This document shows positions 35,307-44,049 of a DNA stretch of 64,000 nt, in pieces (the first letter of the stretch is position 1; every line of letters starts with the position of its first letter). The notes beneath the pieces were generated by a model. It saw nothing but the letters and a program-made list of their open reading frames with translations, was not told the DNA's origin and did no database searches. Both the position numbers and the translations under genes were made by a program. The DNA is taken from assembly GCF_009362785.1 (NCBI RefSeq), contig NZ_WHNQ01000021.1:82873-146872 (forward strand). The letters run 5' to 3'. This DNA comes from Paraburkholderia atlantica (lineage in GTDB: Bacteria; Pseudomonadota; Gammaproteobacteria; Burkholderiales; Burkholderiaceae).

Positions 35307-35882
35307 ATGAATCTTCACGAACAGCTCGGCGCGCTGGAAATGGGCGTCGATCAGCTCATTCAGGCTGTCGTGGCCACGCAGGCCGAGAACACTCCCGAGA
35401 CAAACGCTGACGCGGCATCGCCCGCGGCGGTGGAGCATGCCGCGCACGACGCAGCGGCAGAAGCGGCAGCGGAACAGCCCGCGAGCCCCGCAGCAACGGC
35501 CGAAGCAAACGTCGAAGCAAACGCCGAAACGATCGATAAGCCGGCCGCGCCGCAAATCCAGCCGACGCTCGAAATCAACCGCCCCGCGCGCGACGAAATC
35601 ACGATGACGATTGGCAACCAGACCGTCGCGCTGCGCCCGGAACAGATCAGCAGGCTGATCGAGGAACTGTCGAACGCGCGCGCGTCGATGACGCCGGAGC
35701 AGCCGCAAGGCATCCCGCCGGGCTGGCAATTCGTGTCGACGAAGAATCCGATGATGGCCGTGCAGAAGCAGTCGAGCGGCGACCGTTTGCTCGTGATGCG
35801 CCACACCGGCCACGGCTGGGTGCCGTTCACGTTCTCGCCCGACGTCGTGATTCAGATGTACATGATGCTGACGAACGCGTGA
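35307..35882 (+). CDS. Hypothetical protein with Ala/Glu-rich linker
   Basis: A 191-residue soluble protein. The N-terminal helix (MNLHEQLGALEMGVDQLIQAVVA) is followed by a disordered Ala/Glu-rich linker (about residues 28-90) and a compact C-terminal domain (TIGNQTVALRPEQISRLIEE, then GWQFVSTKNPMMAVQ). No family with a known function was recognised; similar proteins seem to occur next to hpnA in related genomes (inference from context). It is followed by a bidirectional terminator shared with hpnB. Confidence 0.65.
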   Translation: MNLHEQLGALEMGVDQLIQAVVATQAENTPETNADAASPAAVEHAAHDAAAEAAAEQPASPAATAEANVEANAETIDKPAAPQIQPTLEINRPARDEITMTIGNQTVALRPEQISRLIEELSNARASMTPEQPQGIPPGWQFVSTKNPMMAVQKQSSGDRLLVMRHTGHGWVPFTFSPDVVIQMYMMLTNA

Positions 35883-35900
35883 TGAAAAGCGCGTGACGTA

Positions 35901-35927
35901 AAAAAAGCGGCCGGGAGCCGCTTTTTT
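35901..35927. terminator. Bidirectional terminator
   Basis: A stem AAAAAAGCGGC with GCCGCTTTTTT around a CGGGA loop. The A- and T-runs on either side serve the plus-strand hypothetical gene and the minus-strand hpnB. Confidence 0.9.
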
Positions 35928-35974
35928 TACGTCTGCATTCTGCATCCGACGAGCACCTCGGCCATCGCCCGAAT

Positions 35975-37147
35975 TTAGCGCTCCTGGACCGGCGCCTGCA
36001 CGCGCGCCTTCCACTGCCCACCCTTGCCGCGCCAGTAGCGCACCGCCGATGCGAACGTCGCGCCGACATAAAACAGCGCCACGAGCGGCAGAAATGGCGC
36101 CCACAGCGGCGAGCGCCGGTAGTAGACGAGCATCGGCGCATACGCGCAGCACATCGCCGCCCACGCGATCCAGGCCGGCCAGCCGAGCGGCCCGAGGATC
36201 AACGCCGCGACCGGCGGCAACAGATAGATGATCGCCATGCCGACGAGCGTGCCCGCGAGCAGCAGCGGCGAGTAGCGCAACTGCGTGAACGCGGTGCGGG
36301 CGATCATGTTCCAGATGTCGCGCCAGCTATCGTACGGACGCAGCGACACGCTCTTCGCCGCCACGTCGAGGCGGATCGGATGACGCCCGGTGCCGCGATG
36401 CTTGATGCGCGCGGCGAGACTGCAATCGTCGATCAGCTCGGCGCGGATCGACTCGATGCCGCCCGCCTCCTCGAGCGCCGCGCGGCGCACCAGCATGCAG
36501 CCGCCCGCCGCGGCCGCGGTACGGTTGCGCGGATTGTTGACCCACGCGAACGGATACAGCTTCGCGAAGAAGAACACGAAGGCCGGAATCAGCGCCTTTT
36601 CCCAGAACGAATCGCAGCGCAGCCTGACCATCAGCGAGACGAGGTCGCGCTTTTCGGCATCCGCGCGCGCGACGAGCTGCGTCAATGCCTCGGCGGGATG
36701 GCCGATGTCGGCATCGGTCAGCAACAGGAACTCGGCCGGCAGATCGAGCGTGCGCACGGCCTCGATGCCCTGCGACTGCGCCCACACCTTGCCGGACCAG
36801 CCCGGCGGCAACGGCTTCGCGCTCAGCACGGTGAGGCGCTCCGGACATTGCTGCTGCAGCGCGGCGGCCCGCGCGGCATCGGCGGTGCCGTCGGTGCTGT
36901 GATCGTCGACGACGATCAGGTGGAACGCGCCCGGATAGTCCTGCTTGAGCAGCGACGTGACCGCCTCGGCGATCACGTCGACTTCATTGCGCGCCGGCAC
37001 GACGGCCGCGACGGCCGGCCATGCGTCGCGCGCCGCGATGGTCAGCGGCTCGGCGGGACGCGCGCGCCAGAAGCCGCCGCGCGCGAACAGCAGTACGCAC
37101 CAGATCAGCAGGGAAACACACGAAAGAATGAACAGGACCGCCGCCAT
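35975..37147 (-). CDS. hpnB: Hopanoid-associated glycosyltransferase HpnB
   Basis: A 390-residue family 2 glycosyltransferase. An N-terminal membrane helix (about residues 4-24) precedes the GT-A domain (VAAVVPARNEVDVIAEAV, the VVDDHSTDGT nucleotide site, LLLTDADIGHP with the metal-binding DxD). Two to three C-terminal helices follow (about 290-370). The GWSGKVWAQSQG segment is typical of HpnB. It is proposed to add a sugar to the hopanoid or a lipid carrier at the inner membrane. Its ATG overlaps the hpnC stop codon, so the two genes are translationally coupled. Confidence 0.9.
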   Translation of the reverse strand: MAAVLFILSCVSLLIWCVLLFARGGFWRARPAEPLTIAARDAWPAVAAVVPARNEVDVIAEAVTSLLKQDYPGAFHLIVVDDHSTDGTADAARAAALQQQCPERLTVLSAKPLPPGWSGKVWAQSQGIEAVRTLDLPAEFLLLTDADIGHPAEALTQLVARADAEKRDLVSLMVRLRCDSFWEKALIPAFVFFFAKLYPFAWVNNPRNRTAAAAGGCMLVRRAALEEAGGIESIRAELIDDCSLAARIKHRGTGRHPIRLDVAAKSVSLRPYDSWRDIWNMIARTAFTQLRYSPLLLAGTLVGMAIIYLLPPVAALILGPLGWPAWIAWAAMCCAYAPMLVYYRRSPLWAPFLPLVALFYVGATFASAVRYWRGKGGQWKARVQAPVQER

Positions 37148-38013
37148 TAAGCATTACCCTCGATTGAACGCGCCGCCATGCCGACACGTCTGGATAGTTG
37201 CATTGTCAGGGTGCGTGCCGCCACCACGCACCAGTCGAACAGATTGAGCACCGGGCGCTTGCGGAAGACATCGTAGTCCGCGCGCTCGATGCGCTCGAGA
37301 AACCGCAGTCCCGCATGCACCGCGCCGCTCAGCTCGATGCCGAGCCGCCCCGGCATGCGCAGCGCGAGCGGCGCGCCGCTGATCAGCGTGGCACGCACGA
37401 ACGCGATTTCGTGCGCCATCAGCGCGCGCCACGCATCATCGACGACACCATCGGCAATCTGCGCCTCGGTCACGCCGAAGCGCAGCAGATCGGCTTGCGG
37501 CAGGTACACGTGCTGTCGTTGCCAGTCGGCCGCGACGTCGAGCCAGAAGCTGATCAGCTGCGACGCCGTGCAGATCGCGTCGGCGTCGGCGAGATTGTCC
37601 GGCGTCGCCGCACCGACCAGATGCAGCAGCAGATGCCCGACCGGATGCGCCGAACGGCGGCAATAATCGACGAGTTCGGTGCGATCCGCGTAGCGGTGCG
37701 TATCGATGTCCTGCGCGCAGCCGTCGAGCAGATCGTAGAACGGTTCGAGCGGCAGCTCGTATTGCGCGATCACGCCAGCGAGCTTGCCGAACAGCAGCGC
37801 ATGCACGGGCGCGGCGCGCCGTTGCGCGATCGCGTCGAGCCCGGCGCGGAAATCGGCCAGGCGGGCATGCCGCTCGGCGGCGTTCCACTGACCTTCGGCG
37901 GAGATATCGGCCGCGGTGCGCACGACCTGATAGATAATACCGACAGGCGCGCGTAGCGCCTTCGGCAGCAATACGCTCGCGATCGGAAAGTTTTCGTGTT
38001 GATCGACGTCCAT
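37147..38013 (-). CDS. hpnC: Squalene synthase family protein HpnC with altered first Asp-rich motif
   Basis: A 288-residue isoprenoid synthase-fold protein. The start MDVDQHENFPIASVLLPKAL corresponds to the usual DHYENFPVAS opening of HpnC, and the YCRRSAHPVGHLLLHL segment and DVAADWQRQHVYLP (Asp159, Asp163) match the family. With HpnD and HpnE it should turn two farnesyl diphosphates into squalene; HpnC makes hydroxysqualene from presqualene diphosphate. The first Asp-rich motif, normally DDxxDE, reads ADISAE (residues 35-40), so two acidic residues are missing. The ATG at 38013 follows GAGG; longer starts (for example 38112) are possible. Confidence 0.87.
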   Translation of the reverse strand: MDVDQHENFPIASVLLPKALRAPVGIIYQVVRTAADISAEGQWNAAERHARLADFRAGLDAIAQRRAAPVHALLFGKLAGVIAQYELPLEPFYDLLDGCAQDIDTHRYADRTELVDYCRRSAHPVGHLLLHLVGAATPDNLADADAICTASQLISFWLDVAADWQRQHVYLPQADLLRFGVTEAQIADGVVDDAWRALMAHEIAFVRATLISGAPLALRMPGRLGIELSGAVHAGLRFLERIERADYDVFRKRPVLNLFDWCVVAARTLTMQLSRRVGMAARSIEGNA

Positions 38014-38392
38014 CCAGCGAGCCTCGAAACCATTCTGTAATACAGCGCGATGTCCGCGCAGCAAGGATCGGTAGTTTAAGGGTTCCGCCGTGACGGTGCA
38101 GTGTGCGGTCATGGCCGGGCGCATTACGAGGCGATCTGGCGCTGGCTCCTTACATCGTTGTAACGCTCCTCGTAGCCCCGGTCCTCCGCAAGCCCCAGCA
38201 AATGCGGCAAGCGCCCAACACACGGGCCGCACCAGAAAGCAAAGCGGCCCCGATAGCGTTAGAATGCGCGTTTGGTTTTGCTGTACCGGCCGGTCGCCGG
38301 GGCTCAAGACGTCAACTAATCAAGATGAGCGCGGCGATAAAGTCAGCTTCACGACTTCTTCGAAACCCGCGTTAGTCGGAGTTCGCCAACTT
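38014..38392. other. Divergent promoter region between hpnC and ispH
   Basis: No gene was recognised in this 379-bp gap. Open frames that extend ispH or hpnC into it lack family similarity. It should contain the promoters of both hopanoid-related transcripts. Confidence 0.5.
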
Positions 38393-39337
38393 ATGCGAGT
38401 CATCCTTGCCCAGCCGCGCGGCTTTTGTGCGGGCGTTGTCCGCGCAATCGAAATCGTCGATCGTGCGTTACAGCAACACGGCGCGCCCGTGTATGTCCGC
38501 CACGAGATTGTCCATAACCGTCACGTGGTCGACAATCTGCGCCAGAAGGGCGCGCGTTTCGTCGAGGAACTCGATGAAGTGCCGCAAGGTGCCGTGGCGA
38601 TATTCAGCGCGCATGGGGTTGCGCAAACCGTCGAACGTGATGCCGAAGCGCGCGGCCTCGACGTGCTCGACGCCACCTGCCCGCTCGTGACCAAGGTGCA
38701 TGTGCAGGGTCGCCAGTACGTGGCCGCCGGCCGCACGCTGATCCTGATCGGCCACGCCGGCCATCCGGAAGTGGAAGGCACGATCGGCCAGATTCCCGGT
38801 ACGGTGCTGCTGGTGCAGAGCGAGGCAGAAGTCGCGAAGCTCGAGTTGCCGGTCGATACGCCGCTCGCCTACGTGACGCAAACCACGCTGTCGGTCGACG
38901 ACACACGCGGCATCATTGACGCGCTGCTGCGCCGCTTCACCGACATCGTCGGTCCCGACACGCGCGACATCTGCTATGCAACGCAGAACCGCCAGGCGGC
39001 GGTGCGCGAGCTGTCCAAACAGGTCGACGTGCTGCTGGTGGTCGGCGCAACCAACAGCTCGAACTCGAACCGGCTGCGCGAAATCGGCAGCGAGAGCGGC
39101 GTGGCGAGCTACCTCGTCGCCGACGGCTCCGAAGTGAAGACGGAATGGTTCGCAAACGTGCGCACGGTCGGCATCACGGCCGGCGCGTCGGCACCTGAAG
39201 AAATGGTCGAAAACGTAATCGATGCGCTGCGCGCATTGGGGCCCGTCGATGTCACGACGATGGCGGGCCGTGAAGAAAAAGTCGAATTCAAGTTGCCATC
39301 GAAACTGATGCAACCACTCGCTGCACGCGAAGTTTAA
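38393..39337 (+). CDS. ispH: 4-hydroxy-3-methylbut-2-enyl diphosphate reductase IspH
   Basis: A 314-residue protein with the three cluster-binding Cys (GFCAG Cys12, DATCP Cys96, DICYATQNRQ Cys194). The substrate residues of GHAGHPEVEG (His124, Glu126) are also present. It carries out the last step of the MEP pathway, making IPP and DMAPP for isoprenoids including squalene. It lies 10 bp before hpnH on the same strand, tying precursor supply to hopanoid synthesis. Burkholderiaceae often have a second housekeeping ispH elsewhere; this would be the hopanoid-linked copy (inference). The ATG at 38393 starts MRVILAQPRG. Confidence 0.95.
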   Translation: MRVILAQPRGFCAGVVRAIEIVDRALQQHGAPVYVRHEIVHNRHVVDNLRQKGARFVEELDEVPQGAVAIFSAHGVAQTVERDAEARGLDVLDATCPLVTKVHVQGRQYVAAGRTLILIGHAGHPEVEGTIGQIPGTVLLVQSEAEVAKLELPVDTPLAYVTQTTLSVDDTRGIIDALLRRFTDIVGPDTRDICYATQNRQAAVRELSKQVDVLLVVGATNSSNSNRLREIGSESGVASYLVADGSEVKTEWFANVRTVGITAGASAPEEMVENVIDALRALGPVDVTTMAGREEKVEFKLPSKLMQPLAAREV

Positions 39338-39347
39338 GGAGGACGCC

Positions 39348-40502
39348 TTGTCTATTCCGCTGCTACAGAAAGTCCGCGTCGGCGCATACATCATGCGCCA
39401 GCATCTCTCCGGCAACAAACGCTATCCGCTCGCCCTGATGCTGGAGCCGCTGTTCCGCTGCAATCTCGCCTGCAATGGCTGCGGCAAGATCGACTATCCG
39501 GATCCGATCCTGAACCAGCGTCTGTCGCTCGAAGAATGCCTGCAGGCAGTCGACGAATGCGGCGCGCCGGTCGTGTCGATCGCCGGTGGCGAGCCGCTGC
39601 TGCACAAGGAAATGCCGCAGATCGTCAAGGGCATCATGGCGCGCAAGAAGTTCGTGTACCTGTGCACGAACGCGCTGTTGATGGAAAAGAAGATGGACGA
39701 CTACGAGCCGAATCCGTACTTCGTGTGGTCGGTTCACCTCGACGGCGACAAGGAAGCGCACGATCACTCGGTGTCGCAGGAAGGCGTGTACGAGAAGGCC
39801 GTCGCCGCAATTCGCGAAGCGAAGCGCCGCGGCTTCCGCGTGAACATCAACTGCACGCTGTTCAACGACGCACAGCCGGAACGTGTCGCGAAGTTCTTCG
39901 ACACGCTCGGACCGATGGGCGTCGACGGTATCACGGTGTCGCCGGGTTATGCATATGAGCGCGCGCCGGATCAGCAGCACTTCCTGAATCGCGACAAGAC
40001 CAAGCAGCTGTTCCGCGAGATCTTCAAGCGCGGCAACAACGGCAAGAACTGGTCGTTCAGCCAGTCGGCGATGTTCCTCGACTTCCTCGCGGGCAACCAG
40101 ACCTACGAATGCACGCCGTGGGGCAACCCGGCGCGTACCGTGTTCGGCTGGCAAAAGCCGTGCTATCTGGTCGGCGAAGGCTACGTGAAGACCTTCAAGG
40201 AACTGATGGAAACCACGGACTGGGACAAGTACGGCACCGGCAACTACGAGAAGTGCGCGGACTGCATGGTCCACTGCGGTTTCGAAGCGACGGCCGTGAT
40301 GGACACGGTTGCGCATCCGCTGAAGGCGCTGAAGGTCAGCATGCGCGGTCCGAAGACCACGGGCGCGTTCGCGCAGGACATCCCGCTCGACAAGCAGCGT
40401 CCCGCCGAGTACGTGTTCTCGCGTCACGTCGAAATCAAGCTCGAAGAAATCACGCGCGCCGGCAAGGGCAAGAAGGTGGAGACCGCGACGGCGACGCACT
40501 GA
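39348..40502 (+). CDS. hpnH: Adenosyl-hopene transferase HpnH (radical SAM)
   Basis: A 384-residue radical SAM enzyme. The CxxxCxxC motif is CNLACNGC (Cys38, Cys42, Cys45), followed by SIAGGEPLLH and a C-terminal Cys-rich segment (YEKCADCMVHCG) typical of SPASM-like extensions. HpnH joins the 5'-deoxyadenosyl radical to diploptene, giving adenosylhopane, the start of the extended side chain. The start is TTG, supported by TAAGGAGGACGCC right after the ispH stop. A strong bidirectional terminator follows. Confidence 0.95.
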   Translation: MSIPLLQKVRVGAYIMRQHLSGNKRYPLALMLEPLFRCNLACNGCGKIDYPDPILNQRLSLEECLQAVDECGAPVVSIAGGEPLLHKEMPQIVKGIMARKKFVYLCTNALLMEKKMDDYEPNPYFVWSVHLDGDKEAHDHSVSQEGVYEKAVAAIREAKRRGFRVNINCTLFNDAQPERVAKFFDTLGPMGVDGITVSPGYAYERAPDQQHFLNRDKTKQLFREIFKRGNNGKNWSFSQSAMFLDFLAGNQTYECTPWGNPARTVFGWQKPCYLVGEGYVKTFKELMETTDWDKYGTGNYEKCADCMVHCGFEATAVMDTVAHPLKALKVSMRGPKTTGAFAQDIPLDKQRPAEYVFSRHVEIKLEEITRAGKGKKVETATATH

Positions 40503-40548
40503 GGCGTTCCACAGGAGGCGGCCGGGCGCCGCCTATGCAGCATGAAAA

Positions 40549-40583
40549 AAGCGCAGTGGCCAAGCAAGGCCACCGCGCTTTTC
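40549..40583. terminator. Bidirectional terminator between hpnH and hpnM
   Basis: A stem AGCGC-A-GTGGCC with GGCCAC-C-GCGCT around an AAGCAA loop, flanked by an A-run on the left and TTTTCTTTT on the right. Confidence 0.88.
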
Positions 40584-40617
40584 TTTTACCGATTAAAGCT
40601 TCTGTCGACCGACCCGC

Positions 40618-41220
40618 TTACGCGCCGCGCGCATTATGCTCGGTCAGGAACTTGATCAGCCCGTCGATGCCGCCTTTGGCGATCTGATCGGCGAACTGCG
40701 TCTGATACACCTGGATCAGCCATGCGCCCATCATATTGATGTCGTAGATCTTCCAGCCCGACGGCCCCTTGGTGAGGCGGTAGTCGATCGCATCGTCGCC
40801 GCCGGTGCTGATCACGTGCGATTGCACGACGATGTCGGTCGCGCCGCTTTGCACATTGACCGGCGCAAACTGGAACTTCACGTCCTGGTTGCGCAGTTGC
40901 GACAGCGACGCGGCATAGGTACGCGTGAGCAGCAGCGTAAACTGCTCGTACAGTTGCTTCTGCTGCTCGGGCGTCGCGGTCGCCCACGGCTTGCCGACAG
41001 CAATGCGCGTGGTGCGCTGGAAGTCGGTGGCGGGCAGGAAGTGGGTCTGGACGACCTGGGTGATCTTCGCCATGTCGCCGCCGCGCGCCTGCGGGTCAGC
41101 CTTCATTGCAGTCACCGTGCCCTGGACCGCACTTTTTACCACCGCGTCGGGTGCGCTCTGCGCAAACGCCGCCGTGGATACCACGGCCGCAGCCACAAAA
41201 GCAGTCAGATATCGTTTCAT
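40618..41220 (-). CDS. hpnM: Hopanoid-associated MlaC-like periplasmic protein HpnM
   Basis: A 200-residue protein with a signal peptide (MKRYLTAFVAAAVVSTAAFA, cut near FAQ). The mature part is MlaC/Ttg2D-like: HFLPATDFQRTTRIAVGKPW, QKQLYEQFTLLLTRTYAASL, YRLTKGPSGWKIYDINMMGAWLI. MlaC proteins carry phospholipid across the periplasm; HpnM is the hopanoid-cluster version, presumably carrying hopanoids or phospholipid between membranes. It is divergent from hpnN, the probable membrane partner. Confidence 0.9.
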   Translation of the reverse strand: MKRYLTAFVAAAVVSTAAFAQSAPDAVVKSAVQGTVTAMKADPQARGGDMAKITQVVQTHFLPATDFQRTTRIAVGKPWATATPEQQKQLYEQFTLLLTRTYAASLSQLRNQDVKFQFAPVNVQSGATDIVVQSHVISTGGDDAIDYRLTKGPSGWKIYDINMMGAWLIQVYQTQFADQIAKGGIDGLIKFLTEHNARGA

Positions 41221-41431
41221 ACGCTTGTCATGACTCGAAAGAAGTAGCGCCGGCGGGCCGTAGCCCCCACGGCTAAAGAGGGTAGACCAGTATAGCGGGG
41301 ATTACGTTCCCATCCTGGCGAAGCTGTCAGGAGCCGTACTTGCTACCGAAGTCGGGCTTGCTTGCCCGGGCTCTGTATACTTATGCACCTTCGTCAAAAA
41401 CAACACCCGTGATAAGGCCACGTCCGCCTAC

Positions 41432-44047
41432 ATGCTGAAGCCATATATCGTCCGTCTCGTCGCGTACTCGGTGCGTCATCCGCTCAGGATCATCGCGCTG
41501 TCGATCGTGCTCGCTGTCCTGAGCGGCATATACGTCGCGCATAACTTCAGGATCAACACGGACATCAGCCGTCTCGTCGAGACCGACAAGCAATGGGCGG
41601 CAGCCCAGAATGCGATCGACGCAGCCTTCCCCGACCGCGGCGACACCATGCTGGTGGTGGTCGAGGCGCGCGCGCCCGAATTCGCCGACGCCGCCGCCAA
41701 CGCGCTGACCGCCGCGCTCAGAGCCGATACTAAAGAGTTCACGTCGGTCTCGCAGCCCTCGGGTGGCCCGTTCTTCGAACACAACGGCCTGCTGTTTCCG
41801 TCCACCGACGAGGTGATGTCCACCACCTCGCAACTCGTGCAGTCGCGCCCGCTCGTCAATCAGCTTGCGCATGATCCGAGCCTGACCGGTCTCGCCGGCA
41901 CGCTGACCACGAGCCTGCTGCTGCCGCTGCAACTCGGCCAGGTCAAACTCCCCGACATGAGCCGGCTGCTTGCGCAAAGCGCGAACACGCTCGATCGCGT
42001 GCTGGCCGGCCAACCCGCCGCGTTCTCGTGGCGCGCGCTCGTCGATAAAAGCGCCGCTACCGATCCGGCGCGCGCGTTCGTGGTCGTGCAGCCGGTCGTC
42101 AATTACGACGCGCTGGAGCCGGGTGCGAGCGCATCGAGAGCGATTCGCGCGACCGCGGTGTCGCTGCATCTTCAGGAGCGCTACGGCGCGACGATCCGCC
42201 TGACCGGCGAGCAGCCGCTCGCCGACGAGGAGTTCGCGTCGGTGCAGGACGGCGCGGTGCTGAACGGCATCGGCACTTTTATCGTCGTGCTGATCATTCT
42301 GTGGCTCGCGCTGCGCTCGGGCCGCATGATCGCGGCCGTGTTCATCACGCTGTTCGTCGGTCTCGCGATCACTGCCGCGCTCGGCCTGTTGATGGTCGGC
42401 GCGCTCAACATGATTTCGGTCGCGTTCATGGTGCTGTTCGTCGGGCTCGGCGTCGATTTCGGCGTGCAGTTCGGCGTCAAGTATCGCGAGGAGCGCAACC
42501 GCGACGACAGGCTGTCGGCCGCGCTGATGCACACCGCGCACAGTATCGGCGTGCCGCTCACGCTCGCGGCCGTGGCAGTCGCGCTGAGCTTCTTCTCGTT
42601 CCTGCCGACCGCGTATCGCGGCGTGTCGGAGCTTGGCCAGATCGCGGGCGTCGGAATGTTCGTCGCGTACTTCACCAACATGACGCTGCTGCCAGCGCTG
42701 CTGAAGATCTTCAATCCGCCGGGCGAAGTCGTCTCGCCGGGTTTCAAGCAGCTCGAACCCGTCGACGACTTCCTCGACCGCAATCGCAAGCCGGTGCTGA
42801 TCGGCACGTTGATCGTCGTGATCGGCGCAACGCCGCTGCTCGCGCACCTGCGGTTCGACTTCAATCCGCTGCATCTGAAGGACCCGCATACGGAGTCGAT
42901 GGCGACGTTGCTGTCGCTGAAGGATTCGCCCGAAGCCGCGGTCAACAACGTGCAGGCGCTGGCGCCGTCGCTTGCCGACGCCGACGCGATGGCCGAGCGA
43001 CTGCGCAAGCTGCCGGAAGTGGGCCGCGTCAACACGCTGAGCACCTTCGTGCCGGCCGACCAGCAGCAGAAGATGATGCTGATCGCGAGCGCCGCGCAGC
43101 AGCTTCTGCCGGCGCTGCAACAGCAGCCGGCGCCGCAAGCCACCGACGAGGTGCGCGTTGCCGCCTTGAAGCGCGCGGCGAATCAGTTGTCGCTCGCCGC
43201 CGAGGACCATCCGGGACCGGGAGCGGCGGAGGCACAGCATCTATCGGCGACCTTGCAAAAGCTCGCGGCCGCCGACGCCGCCACGCGCGACCGCGCCGAA
43301 GTCGCGATGTCCGACACGCTGCGCATCGCGTTGAAGCAGCTGGAGAATCTTCTGCAGCCGACCGAAATCACTCGGGAGACGCTGCCGCCAGGCATCACCG
43401 CGATGTGGATCGGCAAGGGCGGCCATGCGCTCGTCGATATCGCGCCGAAGGTGCTGCCCGGCGTCGATCCGAACGACGACCAGATGCTCGCCCGCTTCGC
43501 GCGCGCGGTGAAGAAGGCCGAGCCGGGCGCGATCGGCGGACCCATCTCGATCATCCATTCGGCCAACACGATCATCAAGGCGTTCCTGCAGGCGGCCGTC
43601 TATGCGCTGCTGTCGATCGCCGTGCTGCTGTGGATCGCGCTGCGCCGGATCGGCGACGTGCTGCGCACGCTGGTGCCGCTGCTGGTCTCCGCACTCGTCA
43701 CACTCGAGTTGTGCGTGGTGTTCGGCATGCCGCTGAACTTCGCGAATATCATCGCGCTGCCGCTGATGCTCGGCGTCGGTGTCGCGTTCAAGATCTACTT
43801 CGTGATGGCGTGGCGCCACGGCCAGACTGGCCTGTTGCAGTCGAGCCTCACGCATGCGGTGCTGTTCAGCGCCGCCACAACGGCCACCGCGTTTGGTAGC
43901 CTGTGGCTGTCGCACCATCCGGGCACGTCCAGCATGGGGAGGCTGCTCGCGCTTTCGTTGTTCTGCACGCTGATCGGCGCGGTGGTTTTCCAGCCGGTGC
44001 TGATGGGCAAGCCGCGTCAACGTCGCGGGAAGCAAAAAGGAATATAA
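41432..44047 (+). CDS. hpnN: Hopanoid RND-family transporter HpnN
   Basis: An 871-residue inner-membrane protein with the RND/MMPL architecture: helix 1 (about 15-35), a large periplasmic domain, a helix bundle (about 275-430 with the LGVDFGVQFGVKYREERNRD loop), a second periplasmic domain, and a C-terminal helix bundle (about 715-860). It matches HpnN, shown in Rhodopseudomonas palustris to move hopanoids to the outer membrane. The periplasmic MlaC-like HpnM is encoded divergently. An MlaA-like lipoprotein gene starts 2 bp downstream, so they form a likely transport set. Confidence 0.93.
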   Translation: MLKPYIVRLVAYSVRHPLRIIALSIVLAVLSGIYVAHNFRINTDISRLVETDKQWAAAQNAIDAAFPDRGDTMLVVVEARAPEFADAAANALTAALRADTKEFTSVSQPSGGPFFEHNGLLFPSTDEVMSTTSQLVQSRPLVNQLAHDPSLTGLAGTLTTSLLLPLQLGQVKLPDMSRLLAQSANTLDRVLAGQPAAFSWRALVDKSAATDPARAFVVVQPVVNYDALEPGASASRAIRATAVSLHLQERYGATIRLTGEQPLADEEFASVQDGAVLNGIGTFIVVLIILWLALRSGRMIAAVFITLFVGLAITAALGLLMVGALNMISVAFMVLFVGLGVDFGVQFGVKYREERNRDDRLSAALMHTAHSIGVPLTLAAVAVALSFFSFLPTAYRGVSELGQIAGVGMFVAYFTNMTLLPALLKIFNPPGEVVSPGFKQLEPVDDFLDRNRKPVLIGTLIVVIGATPLLAHLRFDFNPLHLKDPHTESMATLLSLKDSPEAAVNNVQALAPSLADADAMAERLRKLPEVGRVNTLSTFVPADQQQKMMLIASAAQQLLPALQQQPAPQATDEVRVAALKRAANQLSLAAEDHPGPGAAEAQHLSATLQKLAAADAATRDRAEVAMSDTLRIALKQLENLLQPTEITRETLPPGITAMWIGKGGHALVDIAPKVLPGVDPNDDQMLARFARAVKKAEPGAIGGPISIIHSANTIIKAFLQAAVYALLSIAVLLWIALRRIGDVLRTLVPLLVSALVTLELCVVFGMPLNFANIIALPLMLGVGVAFKIYFVMAWRHGQTGLLQSSLTHAVLFSAATTATAFGSLWLSHHPGTSSMGRLLALSLFCTLIGAVVFQPVLMGKPRQRRGKQKGI

Positions 44048-44049
44048 GC

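Noticed and set aside
41381..43240. Long minus-strand open frame opposite hpnN
   Set aside because: Its product is a low-complexity Arg/Gln/His-rich shadow of the third-position GC bias in hpnN.
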